Source of the DNA: Salvelinus alpinus
Taxonomy: Eukaryota > Chordata > Actinopteri > Salmoniformes > Salmonidae
Assembly: GCF_045679555.1 (NCBI RefSeq)
Contig: NC_092115.1
Location: forward strand, 39,426,228 to 39,490,227
Length of the DNA: 64,000 nt
Direction of reading: 5' to 3'
The notes under the pieces: model-generated
The model's database searches: none
Told to the model about the DNA's origin: nothing
What the model saw: only the letters and a program-made list of their open reading frames with translations
Made by a program: the position numbers and the translations under genes
Part shown: piece by piece, positions 1-40,994 of the stretch
How the letters are laid out: every line of letters begins with the position of its first letter
How positions within the stretch are numbered: the first letter of the stretch is position 1

Positions 1-699
1 TACAGGGGTCCTAAAAGTCTAAATCAAATAGTTAAATGATCCTTGGTATGATGATGTTAAAACAATTCCATATGTTAGCTTAGTAGAAACCCAACCCCTC
101 TAGCGGGATGCAATGGAACTTCTTTAGTAAAAAGACAGGTGCTGCTGAAAATACTGCCATCGTCGCCGAGGTAGAGGACATGTATGTGTAGCCCGTGTAT
201 TATGACATGTCATACTCTTTTTTGGCCAGACAGCATTAGATACATGTGCTACATGTAGTAAGACAGAGGGGCGCTGTTTCGCTCGCTCGGATGCTTTCTC
301 CGGTGAGATAGTTTCAGCCACTTGCTAATTCAAGGAAGTTGGCGGGTGCACAGTGCACTGTTTGGATGTGAGTGTTTTTAATAATCAGATGAAAACATCA
401 TGACTGGTTGTGTTCATGGCACATTAAAAGGGCATATATTTTTACAGTTAAATTACATGTATTTACTATAAAAGGGGGGTGCTTTAGACTGGCCTCTGCT
501 TGGGTCCTCCAAATCACTGAGTCTGCCCCCTGAGTCTTGTGTAAGCTTCCAAGGCTAATGCCTATACAGGATGGAGCTTAACTCAGTCTTGAGTCGCACT
601 GACAAACTGGGTTCGAACCCCGCTTAGTCACACAGAGAGCCCTCATAATGACCCTTGACGTCTGACCTCCTACTTTGAACCCTTGTCCCTGTCCTGTAG
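1..699. other. ptprs intron, left edge
   Basis: No exon is recognisable here. The short upstream exon expected in LAR-family phosphatases (encoding a peptide like RRINFQTPG) is not found, so it lies left of the window. A B-box-like GGTTCGAACCCCG near 610 looks like a decayed SINE rather than a tRNA gene. The stretch ends in the acceptor CTGTAG at 694-699. Confidence 0.6.
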
Positions 700-16996
<16,297 letters not shown>

Positions 16997-19720
16997 GAGA
17001 GGAGAGGAGCTGTCATCCCTCCTTCCTTCTGCTCAGATAGAGGTCCACAGAGAAACAAGGAACAACCGACGAGAGAAGCAGGCTGGAAAACGACAAAACA
17101 ATGAACCTTAAATCCCACCTGAGGGACGACACTACTAACAAGGAGTAATTATACAAGAACATCAGCAACAAACAACAACAACAACAACTAGATGAATGTC
17201 AAAGAAAACCTGCGCTCTCAGGAAAGACCTGGAAAGGGTGTGTTGGGAGTCGGAGACAGACTATTACATGTGTAATCCTGCTTATTCTTCTTACCTCAGT
17301 GTTCAAAATGTGGAGGACTTATAATACCTGTGTGTGTTGTGGTCAGCTATTTCAAAAACGAAACCAGTGAAAAACAAACCTGCTTCAGAAACAGGAGTTA
17401 TGATATGTATGTGTAAAAAATACAAGGACACAAAAAGCCTGGATATTTGCTGCACCCTAAATGGGTTTTTATGTTATTACCTTTCTATCTATGGGTTAAG
17501 TGTATGAGGGGTGAAAGTGCAAAGGTGAACGTTTTCATGTGTCTGTCGTTTTGCATTCTGGTGTCTGTTGCTGCCACAGCTAGTCCTGGCTTAACCTGAG
17601 CACAGTTTTAGACAGAAGACTAAACCTAGTCCTAGACATCAAAGTAGGACTAGAGGGACGGTTTGAGCTGCATGTCTGTGATTGGACGCCAGGCTCTCCT
17701 ACCCACAGTGCCAAGAGAAACCACGCTGTTCCTAGGCAGATGGAAAATGTACTTTGACCTCTGATGAGGAGGAATGGTGCCCTACTATCTGTACATCCAG
17801 CTTACAATACATGAACGGTAAACTCACAGATCTAGAACCAGTTTACCATCCTTAAATTGTAACCTAAACCATTTGGGTGAAAAAGCTAAACTGACCTTGA
17901 TCAGTGTCTGGGGGCAACTTCACCCTACTCCAAGTGGGGATCAATATTATTACAAGTTAAAGTTTAGTCATTCATTCTTACTTGCTATTGCTGACATCAT
18001 ATTCCATAACCTAATGACAGTAAAGGTTAAACACAGTTCAGGCAATTCCATTTCAATCCCAGCCAGTCATTTCAGGAGATTCCATGTATGAAATGAATGT
18101 TGTCTATATTTTTCTTGGAGGACCATTTCGATGAATGAACAGAATTTCAAATAATGGTATTTTTTTGGGGGGGGGGTCAATTTCCAGCTTCTGCAGAAAT
18201 AATTGTAAGGATCCTATTCATTGTGGTTCAGTGTCTTTGCCTTATGTTTCACCATGTTGGTTATCTGCTGCTTAGGCTGTATCCCATCTACCTGAGCTAA
18301 GCATTGAGTGCCATGATGTAGCTTACACCTATTTGAATTCTGTCTCCATACATTGGAATGGTCCTGATGGCTCAGTGGGTTGGAGCCTGGTTCTGACAGC
18401 ATTAAGGTTGTGGGTTAAATCCCTGCGTGGGGCTACGTATACGGTACTGAATATGTGTGTTAACCGCGAGTCGCTTTGGATGAAATGAGCTTTGCTTGTT
18501 AAACAATGTAAATCCCAACGGGTTGAGAGTAGAAGAAAGAGGTTTGAACTCAAACTCAACCCACTCTCTTCCTCTCAGTCCCTCCCTCGGCTCACATCGG
18601 CTCTTTACAGCTTCTCTCCGGTTTCTCTCTGCTCGTAGTCTTACTGTGCAGACAAAAACAACGAACGACACAACCCGATGCTTTCCCTCAAGTCCACTCC
18701 GACGTGCACCCACCAGCCCTTGAGATGTTGTCCTCTTCTCTTATTCATTTGATGTACTATAATCTGCTTCCCCAGATACGTCGTGATTGTAGAGCACAGT
18801 AGGGTTGATCGTACATGAACTTGAACTGTACATACCGTCTGACGTATAGAGTTCTTTATAGTCCAGTACATAGGCCTGAGCATAAGGCGTACATGCAGTA
18901 CAACACGCATAATTATTTATTATTTAAAAAAAAGAGCCTTATTGTTATTGTTGACTTTGTCAAATATTTATTTGATATGATTTTTTAAATATTTATTATC
19001 ATTCTATTTTGTTACTGTTATTAAGACTTGATTTTTTACTATTGGTTGATTTGTTTATTTATAGTTTTATTTGGGAAAATAACCGAATATAACCAATGAG
19101 ATGTTGTTTACTTGGCAAGCCAATTTTACTGTAAGATATCGTCAGTGTTTTTTTAATTGTCTTTTTTATTTGCTTTAGTACAATGTGTACAGCACTCTGT
19201 GTAGAGTGCTATTTGATACTGATGTCCTCATAGATAGATACTTAGAGCCAGACCTAGTTTCAGTTCAGTGACTCCCCCCGCTCCCATTATCATAGTTAAA
19301 GTGGTACGATCCGATCGCCAATACGGCGGCATAGATAGAGAGATTAAACGGGTCGAGGAAAGTACAGTAGTTGTTTAAAGTCTATGCTACACTGTTCAAT
19401 TATAGTGTGCTACTATAGATCGAAGGAGTATATGATAACATTTTGGGACAAATGGTGGGGAAAGTATTTAACAATTAAGTTATCCGGATATGCAATTTAA
19501 GTGTGGTCCAAAAGTTTATCTGGTGTGACTTAAAATGTTAATTATTCAAATATAAATATACCTGAAATGAAAGACCCACAGACTAAACATGTGACATCAA
19601 GTAAGGACCAGTTTCTATGGCATCACATATATCCTGTTACCTGGTAACTGTTATTTTCTTTAAACCCTGGTTGTAGATAGTATTGTATGTTGACTTTGTA
19701 TTAAAAGCAGGATGATTGGA
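16997..19720 (+). other. Presumed ptprs 3' UTR and flank
   Basis: Follows the TAA without further coding sequence. A SINE-like piece sits at 18361-18490. No perfect AATAAA was found; the clearest candidate signal is ATTAAA at 19700-19705. The true 3' end cannot be fixed from sequence alone. Confidence 0.4.
18361..18490 (+). mobile_element. tRNA-derived SINE fragment
   Basis: A-box-like TGGCTCAGTGGGTTGGAGC and B-box-like GGTTGTGGGTTAAATCCC at tRNA-like spacing, followed by GAGTCGCTTTGGATGAA, a common teleost SINE 3' motif. Confidence 0.6.
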
Positions 19721-19924
19721 GATACAGCATAATGAGTCATTTGGTTCCTCAGTCATTGTTTGTGATTGTCTGACAACTGGCTGCAAATGATGTACTGTAA
19801 AAGTATAGGAATGTAACACAGCAGAAGCAAGGGAGGAAGCCTTCGTGATGAGGTACATTTCAAGAAGAAAGGTGTGAAGTGTATCTTTATCCACTAGGTG
19901 GTATCCAACTACCTATCTAGAAAG

Positions 19925-20120
19925 AAAATGTCCATTTATTTTACTAGGCAAGTCAGTTAAAGAAAAAATTCTTATTTACAATGACGGCCTAGGAACAGTG
20001 GGTTAACTGCCTTGTTCAGGGGCAGAACGACAGATTTTTACCTTGTCAGCTCGGGGATTCAATCCAGCAACCTTTCGGTTACTGACCCAACACTCTAACC
20101 ACTAGGCTACCTGCCGCCCC
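19925..20120 (-). mobile_element. HpaI SINE, near full length
   Basis: On the minus strand it reads GGGGCGGCAGGTAGCCTAGT, B box GGATTGAATCCCC, GTTAAC, CCTAGGCCGTCATTG and the tail CTTGCCTAGTAAAATAAA. Orientation is opposite to the copy at 12008. Confidence 0.88.
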
Positions 20121-20456
20121 AACATGGCTCCCATTTAACCAGTCAAAGTCCATCTAATCTATCATTATACCAGAAAGTGTTCCTAGCTGCGATCCCTCAA
20201 CATTCAGGTTGTGAAACATTTCCTTGTATTTAGTATTTGGACCAACCAAATGGTTTTCTTTAGAATGTTGTAATGGATGGAAAATGTCTATTTGTCATCT
20301 GAATTCTAAAACACAGTTGCAATACCATTATGCACTACAGAGATTGTCACAAGCTTCTCCCCTATCGTGTAGTGTGATACAGTGATAGGACACAAAGAAT
20401 GGTGGGGCCTGACCATAGTAGGGTTTGAGTTACAGGAAACTTCCGTAATAGCAGGG

Positions 20457-20586
<130 letters not shown>

Positions 20587-20594
20587 ATGGACAT

Positions 20595-21566
20595 TTTCTG
20601 AATTGGTCCACCCACACAGACAGCGTTGTGAAGAAGGCGCAGCAGCGCCTCTTCAACCTCAGGAGGCTGAAGAAATTCGGCTTGTCACCAAAAGCACTCA
20701 CAAACTTCTACAGATGCACAATCGAGAGCATCCTGTCGGGCTGTATCACCGCCTGGTACGGCAACTGCTCCGCCCACAACCGTAAGGCTCTCCAGAGGGT
20801 AGTGAGGTCTGCAGAACGCACCACCGGGGGCAAACTACCTGCCCTCCAGGACACCTACACCACCCGATGTCACAGGAAGGCCATAAAGATCATCAAGGAC
20901 AACAACCACCCAAGCCACTGCCTGTTCACCCCGCTATCATCCAGAAGGCGAGGTCAGTACAGGTGCATCAAAGCAGGGACCGAGAGACTGAAAAACAGCT
21001 TCTATCTCAAGGCCATCAGACTGTTAAACAGCCACCACTAACATTTAGCGGCCGCTGCCAACATACTGACTCAACTCCAGCCACTTTAAAAATGGGAATT
21101 GATGGAAATTATGTAAAAATGTACCACTAGCCACTTTAAACAATGCCACTTAATATGTTTACATACCCTACATTACCCATCTCATATGTATATACTGTAC
21201 TCTATATCATCTACTGCATCTTGCCATCTTTATGTAATACATGTACCACTAGCCACTTTAAACTATGCCACTTTATGTTTACATACCCTACAGTACTCAT
21301 CTCATATGTATATACCGTACTCTATACCATCTACTGCATCTTGCCATGCCGTTCTGTACCACCACTCATTCATATATCTTTATGTACATATTCTTTATCC
21401 CTTTACACTTGTGTGTGTGTATAAGGTAGTAGTTGTGGAATTGTTAGGTTAGATTACTTGTTGGTTATTACTGCATTGTCGGAACTAGAAGCACAAGCAT
21501 TTCGCTACACTCGCATTAACATCTGCTAACCATGTGTATGTGACTAATAAAATTTGATTTGATTTG
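20595..21566 (+). mobile_element. 5'-truncated LINE (L2-like), C-terminal ORF2 and 3' UTR
   Basis: Open from about 20607 to the stop at 21039-21041: VVKKAQQRLFNLRRLKKFGL, TIESILSGCITAWYGN, then AGTERLKNSFYLKAIRLLN, the usual C-terminal region of fish L2/CR1-type LINEs. The 3' UTR contains a doubled CCACTAGCCACTTTAAAC segment and ends AATAAAATTTGATTTGATTT. Confidence 0.85.
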
Positions 21567-22247
21567 ACACAGTAAGATGCTGCAGATCCTATCACCTCTC
21601 ATTCTGATGCACCTAGATGATACAGTCTATGGCACTTTTTGCTCAGCTCCGAATGTACGCCTTATCCCTCCCTAACCTCTGCTTGACTATCTTTCCCCTC
21701 AAACGTGCACGATATTATATACAGGGGAAGATCTGTTTAAATGTGAGCGAAATGTGAGCGAAATTGCTTCCATGGTGCAAACCAATTGGGGTCAAGCATT
21801 TACAGTGAAGCCCGTTGTCATTAAACTAATGTTCTATTGGATGTAACTCTATCAGTCAGAGGTGTCACATTTCCTTGTGGAGATCTCTGCTGTGACCGGC
21901 CCAGTAACCCTAAACCTCTGTCCCAACACAGTATCTCACAACCCCAGACGAGGCCGCTGAGGGAGGGCGTAACACTACACCTCGGCGCTCTGACGCCAAA
22001 ACAATACAGCTACAGCGCAGTAAACTGGGCCATATAAACTTCTACAGCTACCCAATCTGTCTGTCTCTGTTAGTAGGAGATGCTCTCAGGTTGACCGAAT
22101 GTCTGTAGAAGTATCGGGTTGGTTTGTCAGAGGGTGGTAGAATTCTTTGTTAATACAGAATGGAGAGGTATAGATGATATGTTAATTACAAGCTTATAAA
22201 CGTATGAATATCTCACGCTGTAGCTTATTCATCAGGCTGGCTAACAG
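21567..22247. other. Intergenic, no gene seen
   Basis: No coding similarity or clear repeat end was recognised. A short direct repeat AAATGTGAGCGA occurs twice near 21740. Confidence 0.4.
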
Positions 22248-22608
22248 GGTTGTTTTGATATGGACTGTATGAAATGCATTAACAATCCCTTCACCCCAAG
22301 GCACCTAGTAGGTCTCCGTAACGCTTCAATGATACAGTACATATTAAATAGAGTCCTATGTGCCTTGGGGTAAAGGCAGTCCTTGAGTAGGAGTGAAATA
22401 GGTTCCGGTACTAATTTTGGGTGCCGGTACGTACTGTTTATATTTAGGTGCAGAAGCGAAATACTTTTGCGCTAATATTCTATAAGAGAAACGGGAGCTC
22501 AAGCAGTAGAACATTTGAGGTGTTGGTACTCAGCTGAGCTTCTGCCCAAGTCAAGCACTGGGTAAAGGGATTGTTAATGCATTTCATACAGTCCATATCA
22601 AAACAACC
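22248..22608. mobile_element. Short element with 44-bp perfect terminal inverted repeats
   Basis: The left end (GGTTGTTTTGATATGGACTG...) is matched base for base over 44 bp by the reverse complement of the right end (22565-22608), then continues with one mismatch. Inside, ACCCCAAGGCAC and GTGCCTTGGGGT form a second inverted pair. No transposase; a MITE or fold-back element of about 361 bp. Confidence 0.8.
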
Positions 22609-22929
22609 ATGTAATTTCCAATTGAGCTGACATATGCAGTGTTTACCATGAATGCAGTCTCAGCTAACGCAGGAACATTGCCCTCTTGGGATAGAGTCTA
22701 TCAGATCTGTGCTAGCCGACACCAGCACAGCAGTTGTTTTGACAGTGCCAGAGGTGCAACTGTAGTAGCCTGTAGTAGCTTATAGCCTACCTAAAGCGGA
22801 CATTGCCCTTGGCTGCACCGAGTTCCATTTCGAGAAATCCAAAGCAGCAGTGTTTACAAATTCAAACACTGGAAAGTGATATGTAATCTACACTTTGATT
22901 ATGCTGATAGAAAAATCCTCATTATTTTG

Positions 22930-23418
22930 ATTTATAAACTGGGTGGTTTGAGCCAAACTGCTGATTGGCTGAAAGCCATGGTGTATCAGACCGTATACAA
23001 TGGGTGATAAAACATTTATTTTTACTCTTCTAATTACGTTGGTAACCAGTTTATAATTAAACAATAAGGCCTAAGGAAGTGTGGTATATGGCCAATATAC
23101 CAAGGCTTAGGGCTGTTCTTATGCACAACGCAACGCCATTACAGCCATTAGCCGTGGTATATTAGCCATATACTGTACCACAAACCCCCGAAGAGCCTTA
23201 TTGCGATTATAAACTGGTTACCAACGGAATTAGAAGAGTAAAACTACATGTTTTGTCATACCCATTGTGGTTTGAGCCGTGATATGTCAGACCATATACC
23301 ATGGGTATGACACGGCTAAGGGCTGTGTCCTAGCACTCCGCATGGCGTTGTATGTAAGAACAGCCCTTAGCTATGGTATATTGGCCATATACCACACCCC
23401 CTCAGGCCTTATTGCTTA
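22930..23418. repeat. Palindromic interspersed repeat (MITE-like)
   Basis: Contains TACTCTTCTAATTACGTTGG near 23028 and its 35-bp inverted copy near 23207 with one mismatch. Also GGTATATGGCCAATATACCA and inverted partners, and AATAAGGCCT near both halves. I recognise this as a common salmonid fold-back repeat; it encodes no protein. Confidence 0.7.
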
Positions 23419-24707
23419 AAGAGACTACACTTTCTCCCGCTGAACTTCTAACTTGACTGGGGAAGGTGTGATTTTGTGACAATGATTGCAAGAGCTACTC
23501 ACCAATTTGACAGCTCCAATGCAGTTCCACCTCTGCTACGCAGTGCTATCGACGGTTAATGCTGGATCTGATTGAATCTAGGACGAAGCCTAGGCCTAAA
23601 AATGTCAATCAAGCTGTAACGCTGGTCTTCCGCGATACGGATTGAATTGAGCCCCGATGTTTTTTCCCAGTCTATATTAGCGGAACATAAATGTCCTGTA
23701 AAGGAATTAGTGAGTGATGTAGAACGTCTGCATTGAATTGAAATATATAGCCTATAATATATAGGAATATATAAGAAGATATAGGCTATATCCATACATT
23801 GTTGCAAAGTGGGTCGCAACGTCTCAGAGTAAATGTATAATTATTTCATGAATTACTGGAATTGACTTGGCCAAGTGCATCTGCGGTCTGTGCTCAGTTT
23901 GGCAGCTGCGCGAGTGGGAGGGAGACGCCCGTGTGCTTCGCGGTTTCCCAGATCTTTTTTCTGCAGTTTTCTTGAAGATCACTCTGCGGCACACACGATG
24001 CAGCTCTGTCGTTCAGCAGCAGATGATGCGCTGTCTGCCACTGACTTGTCATTCTCACTAGCCATCACTCACCGCTGTCATGAAATGAACTCATGCTAGC
24101 AACAAGTTCTGACTGAGCTCAATTGTCATGAAACGTATATACAGCGATGAGTTTCTCTCTCTTTCATACAAACTTATAACGAGGAGCTCCCACAATGTGT
24201 TTTGTGCCGGGATGTGCTTAGTAATGAGTCTCTCATAACGAACAAACGATGGTAAACCCAGGGAGTTCTTTCAGAACCGCTGCATAATGCTTCAGGAAAC
24301 AGTGTTTCGACAGTTGAAGAGTACGTCAGCTAGCGAGGCATTGTTGTCGTTTTTATAACAGGTGATGATCAGAAGAAATAAGGGAGTACTAACTAACTCT
24401 CATAGTAGTAGATGTGCGTTTCTCTTTCAAACAATCCCCTGGCCTTGTACACAGCTAATAGATTAACATTCGCCAACGCAAACTAGCTACTGATAGTGCA
24501 ACCCTAGTAACAGTACAGATGAAGATGAAAAATGATCGGGCCCACTGTACATCTTACTGTAGAAATGATTGTGGAAAACTAGTCTAGGTTTGAACTGTTG
24601 CTGTTAAAATACCATTGTTATTCTTAACTGGAATAAACTTATTGAAGTAAGATGCTTTTTGAGGCAAACACACTCACACAGTTCTGGGTTGTTCATCTAC
24701 AGTAGGA
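23419..24707. other. Intergenic, no gene recognised
   Basis: A CpG-richer patch at about 23870-24010 could be an upstream promoter or first exon of the next gene. I found no confirming splice or coding signal. Confidence 0.3.
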
Positions 24708-25048
24708 TGTAATCGGCCTGTGTGTAGCTGGTGTAGAGAGTCAGGTGCAGGACAGCAGATATGAGTAATCAACCTATTTACTAGAGTATTCACAAATACA
24801 ACACAATACAATATACCGAGCCCACAATAACGGACCGTATACAAGACAAACAATTACTCACAACCAAACATGGGGGAACAGAGGGTTAAATAATGAACAA
24901 GTAATTGGGGGATTGAAACCAGGTGTGTAAGACAAAGGCCAAACGGAAAATGAAAAGTGGATCGGCGATGGCTAGAAGGCCCGGCGACGTCGACCGCCAA
25001 ACGCCGCCCGAATAAGGAGAGGGACCGACTTCGGCGGAAGTCGTGACA
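24708..25048 (-). mobile_element. Solo LTR-like element, TG...CA with near-perfect 5-bp duplication
   Basis: Plus-strand ends TGTAATCGGCC and GTCGTGACA; flanks TAGGA and CAGGA (4 of 5 match). Same terminal pattern (TGTCACG.../...TTACA) as the elements at 40995 and 62592. No internal coding sequence. Confidence 0.6.
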
Positions 25049-25240
25049 CAGGAAGTGGTCTCCTGCCTGACTGAGAAAGCAGTAGATTTTCTGGTTCAGT
25101 TTGGCACCACATACCTATGCGAATCAGAGTTCTCAACTCTGACATACTTAAAAAACAAGTACAGAAACAGTTTCAAGGCTGAGCATCACCTCAGTGTTGT
25201 ACTGTCAAAATCGGAGCCCAGAATAGACATGCTCTCATTA
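25049..25240 (+). pseudogene. hAT transposase C-terminal fragment
   Basis: Reads VDFLVQFGTTYLCESEFSTL, then KNKYRNSFKAEHHLSVVLSK and PRIDML, the C-terminal dimerisation region shared by hAT transposases and their domesticated ZBED5/FAM200-like relatives. Nothing upstream encodes the rest, and the frame then runs into low-complexity sequence. Confidence 0.7.
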
Positions 25241-26377
25241 TTACTGTGTGTGTGTGTGTTTTCTGGTCTACATCTGTGTGATGTGATCAATCCGTTTATT
25301 CCAGTTCAGAATGAAAATGATGTATTGTATTTTAACAGCAACAGTTCCAACCTAGACAGATATGTAAGAGTGTTTTTAATGGGGGAAAATAAACATTAAT
25401 AGATATTAGATAATAGATCATAGATATAGATATTTCATTTCATTGTTATTTGTTTTTGTCTATATTGCACTTGTTTTAGGCATAAGGCCAATGAAATGTA
25501 CCGATATTTATGTATAGTTGCATATTTTCCTAAGCTTGGGACCCAGGAAAACACTGCATTTCTCATTTGGGTCCCAGGCTGAACAAGTTTAAGAACCCCT
25601 GCTATAGAGCATTATTTATTATCATGGCCAGACAGATACAGCTTTGGCTGAATTTCCTCAAACTCAAAAATGTCTTTGTCATGATGATAAAGTGGTTTTC
25701 AGGGAAAACATGTATCCGCCTCTTTCAAACATCAAACAAGAATGCTATACTACACCCGCAATTTTTAAGAATCTGCATTGTAACGTTGGGTTCTGAACAA
25801 ACTGAGTAAAACGCAAACGGACAACTAGAAAAAGCTCAAACCAAGTTTACACACCCACTGGGTCAAACAGCTGTGTGTGTAGTGTACGTGACATGTGTTT
25901 GCGTTTGTATTTTGATTCATGCATTATGTGTATGATTTACCCAGCACTAACCTGTGGGTGGGAGTAGGATTGTTACAACACCTGTAGCAACCGTTTCCAC
26001 AAGCAGCAGAGGTGTGTGCAAGTAGCACCGGCAGCAGGCTCGGGCCTCCAAAGTTGATTGGTTAAGCTTGAATGGTATTCCCGCCCCCAGAAATTGATAG
26101 ATGATGCCAACAATAAGCTTGAAGAGGATAGGCTGGTAACAGGAGAAGGCTGTCTCTGCCTCTAGCCATCTATCAGCTGCTTCTCTCTGTGGGCTAAAGC
26201 CAGGTAGGAAACTAGAGAGACAGGCTGGGCGTATACTGCAGCACATTGGTGGCTAAGTGTGTGTGAGAGAGTCGGTTCACACCGACACAGTCAGTGAAGT
26301 ACAGAAGGGTGGAGTGGAGAGGAGCTCAGTGTGAGTGTGCGTGGGGGAGTGTGTGAGACATTTAACCACTCCAGACC

Positions 26378-38334
<11,957 letters not shown>

Positions 38335-38975
38335 GCAAACACGCATCACGGGGTGGTTTTCCACAGATTACTGGTCCCCATTGTGATACTATCAAGCACC
38401 TTAAAAAAAACTCCAAACTTTTACATGAAAAAAGGAAGCCACTTCTCAAATGAAAAACCATTAAACTATTTATGGTGAAGCATGCATGCATGAGGATAAG
38501 GCAAGCTAGCTCAAACCGGTTGTGTAGACAGAGTGTTCTCTGACATCATGGCTACAGTACATCAGCAGCAGCAATCGCAGGAGGTTAGAAGATAAACGCC
38601 CCCGGAGGAATGTCACTTGTTTTTCCAGAATTCACTCCACTATTATTATACATAACCCTAACTACAGGAACACCCCTTGTGGAAATTTGAATCTTCACTT
38701 TACTAATATGTGTCCTCTCGCTGCTCCTTCCTCATTCACAGATACAGGTACAAGGAAACGTAGTCTGCAGAGACATACAGCAAGAAGAATAAAGAGCAAG
38801 ACTGTTTGTCCAAAGCCACAGTACAACAAACTACGCAGATCCACTTACTGTATAAAGGGTCTCAATTTCACGTCGTCTTGTGACTCGTAAGATGGACCAT
38901 TCTTAATATATTCAGTATGTATTTGTGGATCCTCCCGATCTGTTGAGGAGACAGATCACTTAGAATCTACGACTC

Positions 38976-38991
38976 TAGCACCCCCTAGTGG
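38976..38991 (-). promoter_or_regulatory. CTCF-like motif
   Basis: Minus strand reads CCACTAGGGGGTGCTA, one base from the strong CTCF form CCACTAGGGGGCGCTA; the difference is a CpG-to-TpG type change. Confidence 0.5.
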
Positions 38992-39273
38992 TGTTTCTCA
39001 GAAATGTGGAAAATGTTGACTTCACACAAAGCAACATGCCTTTTTATCTTTTTCTTGGTAGCCTATATTTCGTAGAATTTGATTTCAGGCTGTCGCAGTC
39101 CACTCCTAAAATAAATTGTCTTCCTGCTCTATTTGTTTGTCTCAGCTCAACTGGTTATGCCTGTTTCATTGTCTTGCTGTAAATTGTGTTATTCTTTAAA
39201 GTAATTAAAGTCAGCAAATTTCCTTGCAAATTCATTTTAGAGAACTTGTCTAACTGTCAGTGGCACAAACAGG

Positions 39274-39289
39274 CCAGCAGGGGGCACAT
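39274..39289 (+). promoter_or_regulatory. CTCF-like motif
   Basis: Plus strand CCAGCAGGGGGCACAT matches the CTCF core CCASYAGRKGGCRS fully. Confidence 0.5.
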
Positions 39290-39309
39290 TCTCCTCAAAA
39301 CCAAATAAA

Positions 39310-40994
39310 ACCTACTGTACACAATTATTAGTGTAGTATACTTCCAATCTATAAAATCATGTATTTGAAAAAAGGCTACTTCTAAACATTAAAAATATAT
39401 GTTTTCTTCTTAATACCGTTCTTGAATGTCACCCTATTAACTAAAATGGATTGATCACTGGCATAAAGCAGTTTCTCTGGACCCCTGCAAGGTCGGAGTT
39501 CCGCCCCTCCCCTTCCTAAAATGAAATAGAATGCATCAGCCAGACAGCCACTCACAAAGTATACACTACTGATTGCTGTCCATGGTGCTGAAATTTCAAC
39601 ATGTCTATGCGGCTGTCTATTTGAATCGATTCTAGGCTTTCTGAGGTGCCAGGGCATGTTGCCTAGAGCTTTGCTTTAGCTAATGGATAAATGATTATTG
39701 TTAGTCCTATTTGGTCGTCATTTTCTCAAACTAAGCCTAAACATTTCATGCCTCCTCCATGGTGTCTGTTGTCTGGAGGCAATAATGTGTCTGTTGGCGC
39801 CTATAATGTAATTACTTATTCTATAATTAAAGTTGGAAATTCAAACATTGCAGATCGTAAAATTGATTTCCGATGCAACAGCATACTAATCAGTTACCAA
39901 TATATTTTTTAAATATACAACTGTCTTTTATGGCCTAACTGAACGTGCATGACATGAGTAGTCCTTGCGCTCTCTCCTGGCTCGGATAGAGAGTTGTGAA
40001 AAACCAGTCTATTACCCCTTAAGAATCATACCCTTTTTTCAATTTTCGCCTAAAATGACATACCCAAATCTAACTGCCTGTAGCTCAGGACCTGAAGCAA
40101 AGACATGCACATTCTTGATACCACTTGAAAGGGAACACTTTGAAGTTTGTGGAAATGTGAAATAATGTAGGAGAATATAACACATTAGATTTGGTAAAAG
40201 ATAATGCAAACAAAAACATCATCTTTGAAATGCAAGAGAAAGGCCATAACGTATTATTGCAGTTTAGGCACTATTTTGATTTTGGCCACTAGATGGCAGC
40301 AGTGTGTGCAAAGTTTCAGATTGATCCAGTGAAGCATGGCAATACTGGACAATATTTTGTATCAAGTCTACCAAAATGTGCCGAATTGGTCAATTGATTT
40401 CAATGACATAACTGTAGGTAACATACAAAAATCATATGGTAATACTAAAATGTAAGTTCACACACTCCCAGGAATGTCATACATGACGGATCATTAGCTT
40501 ATAAACTAACTTTCACACATCTAGATGGCCGGACGGGGTGGGTGTAGAGCCAGAGACAGCAGGGGTTCAAACTGTAGAAACCAGTTCCTACATTTGAATA
40601 TAAAAATGTATTTTATCCAACAAAACTATACTACATTTTATCTTTGGGACTCTCAGAATGACAAATCAGAGCAAGATTACTGAATGTAAGAACATTATTT
40701 ACCTTCAGAGGTGAATATATCAAACCAGTTGCTGTGATAAAAGTTTTTTGTTCTTGTGCACTCTCAAACCATTGCATGGTATTTTTTCACTGTAATAGCT
40801 ACTGTAAATTGGACAGTGCAGTTAGATTAACAAGAATTTAAGCTTTCTGCCCATATATACAACATGTCTATGTCCTGTAAAGTTTGCTGTTACTTACAAC
40901 AGTCATGCTAATCACATTAGCGCACGTTAGCTCAACCATCCCAGTATAAGGACACCCATCATGTAGTGGTTAATGCCAACTAATACAGACAGTC
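39310..40994. other. Intergenic, non-coding
   Basis: No gene recognised. 40010-40560 resembles a salmonid interspersed repeat (ACATACCCAAATCTAACTGC; TGTAGCTCAGGACCTGAAGC). Confidence 0.45.
40286..40301 (+). promoter_or_regulatory. CTCF-like motif in a repeat-like sequence
   Basis: Plus strand CCACTAGATGGCAGCA fits CCASYAGRKGGCRSYR at all 16 positions. The surrounding 40010-40560 segment looks like a salmonid interspersed repeat. Confidence 0.45.

Larger units (their letters stand above)
38335..39309 (+). other. Presumed 3' UTR of the GRAMD2-family gene
   Basis: Non-coding after the TGA; AATAAA at 39110-39115 and again at 39304-39309 are candidate polyadenylation signals. Confidence 0.5.

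Noticed and set aside
600-645. tRNA gene suggested by GGTTCGAACCCCG
   Set aside because: No matching A box or acceptor stem pairs with it; most likely a SINE relic.
25043-25399. Domesticated hAT-derived host gene (ZBED5/FAM200-like)
   Set aside because: Only about 60 residues of the C-terminus remain, with no start codon and no upstream exons recognised.
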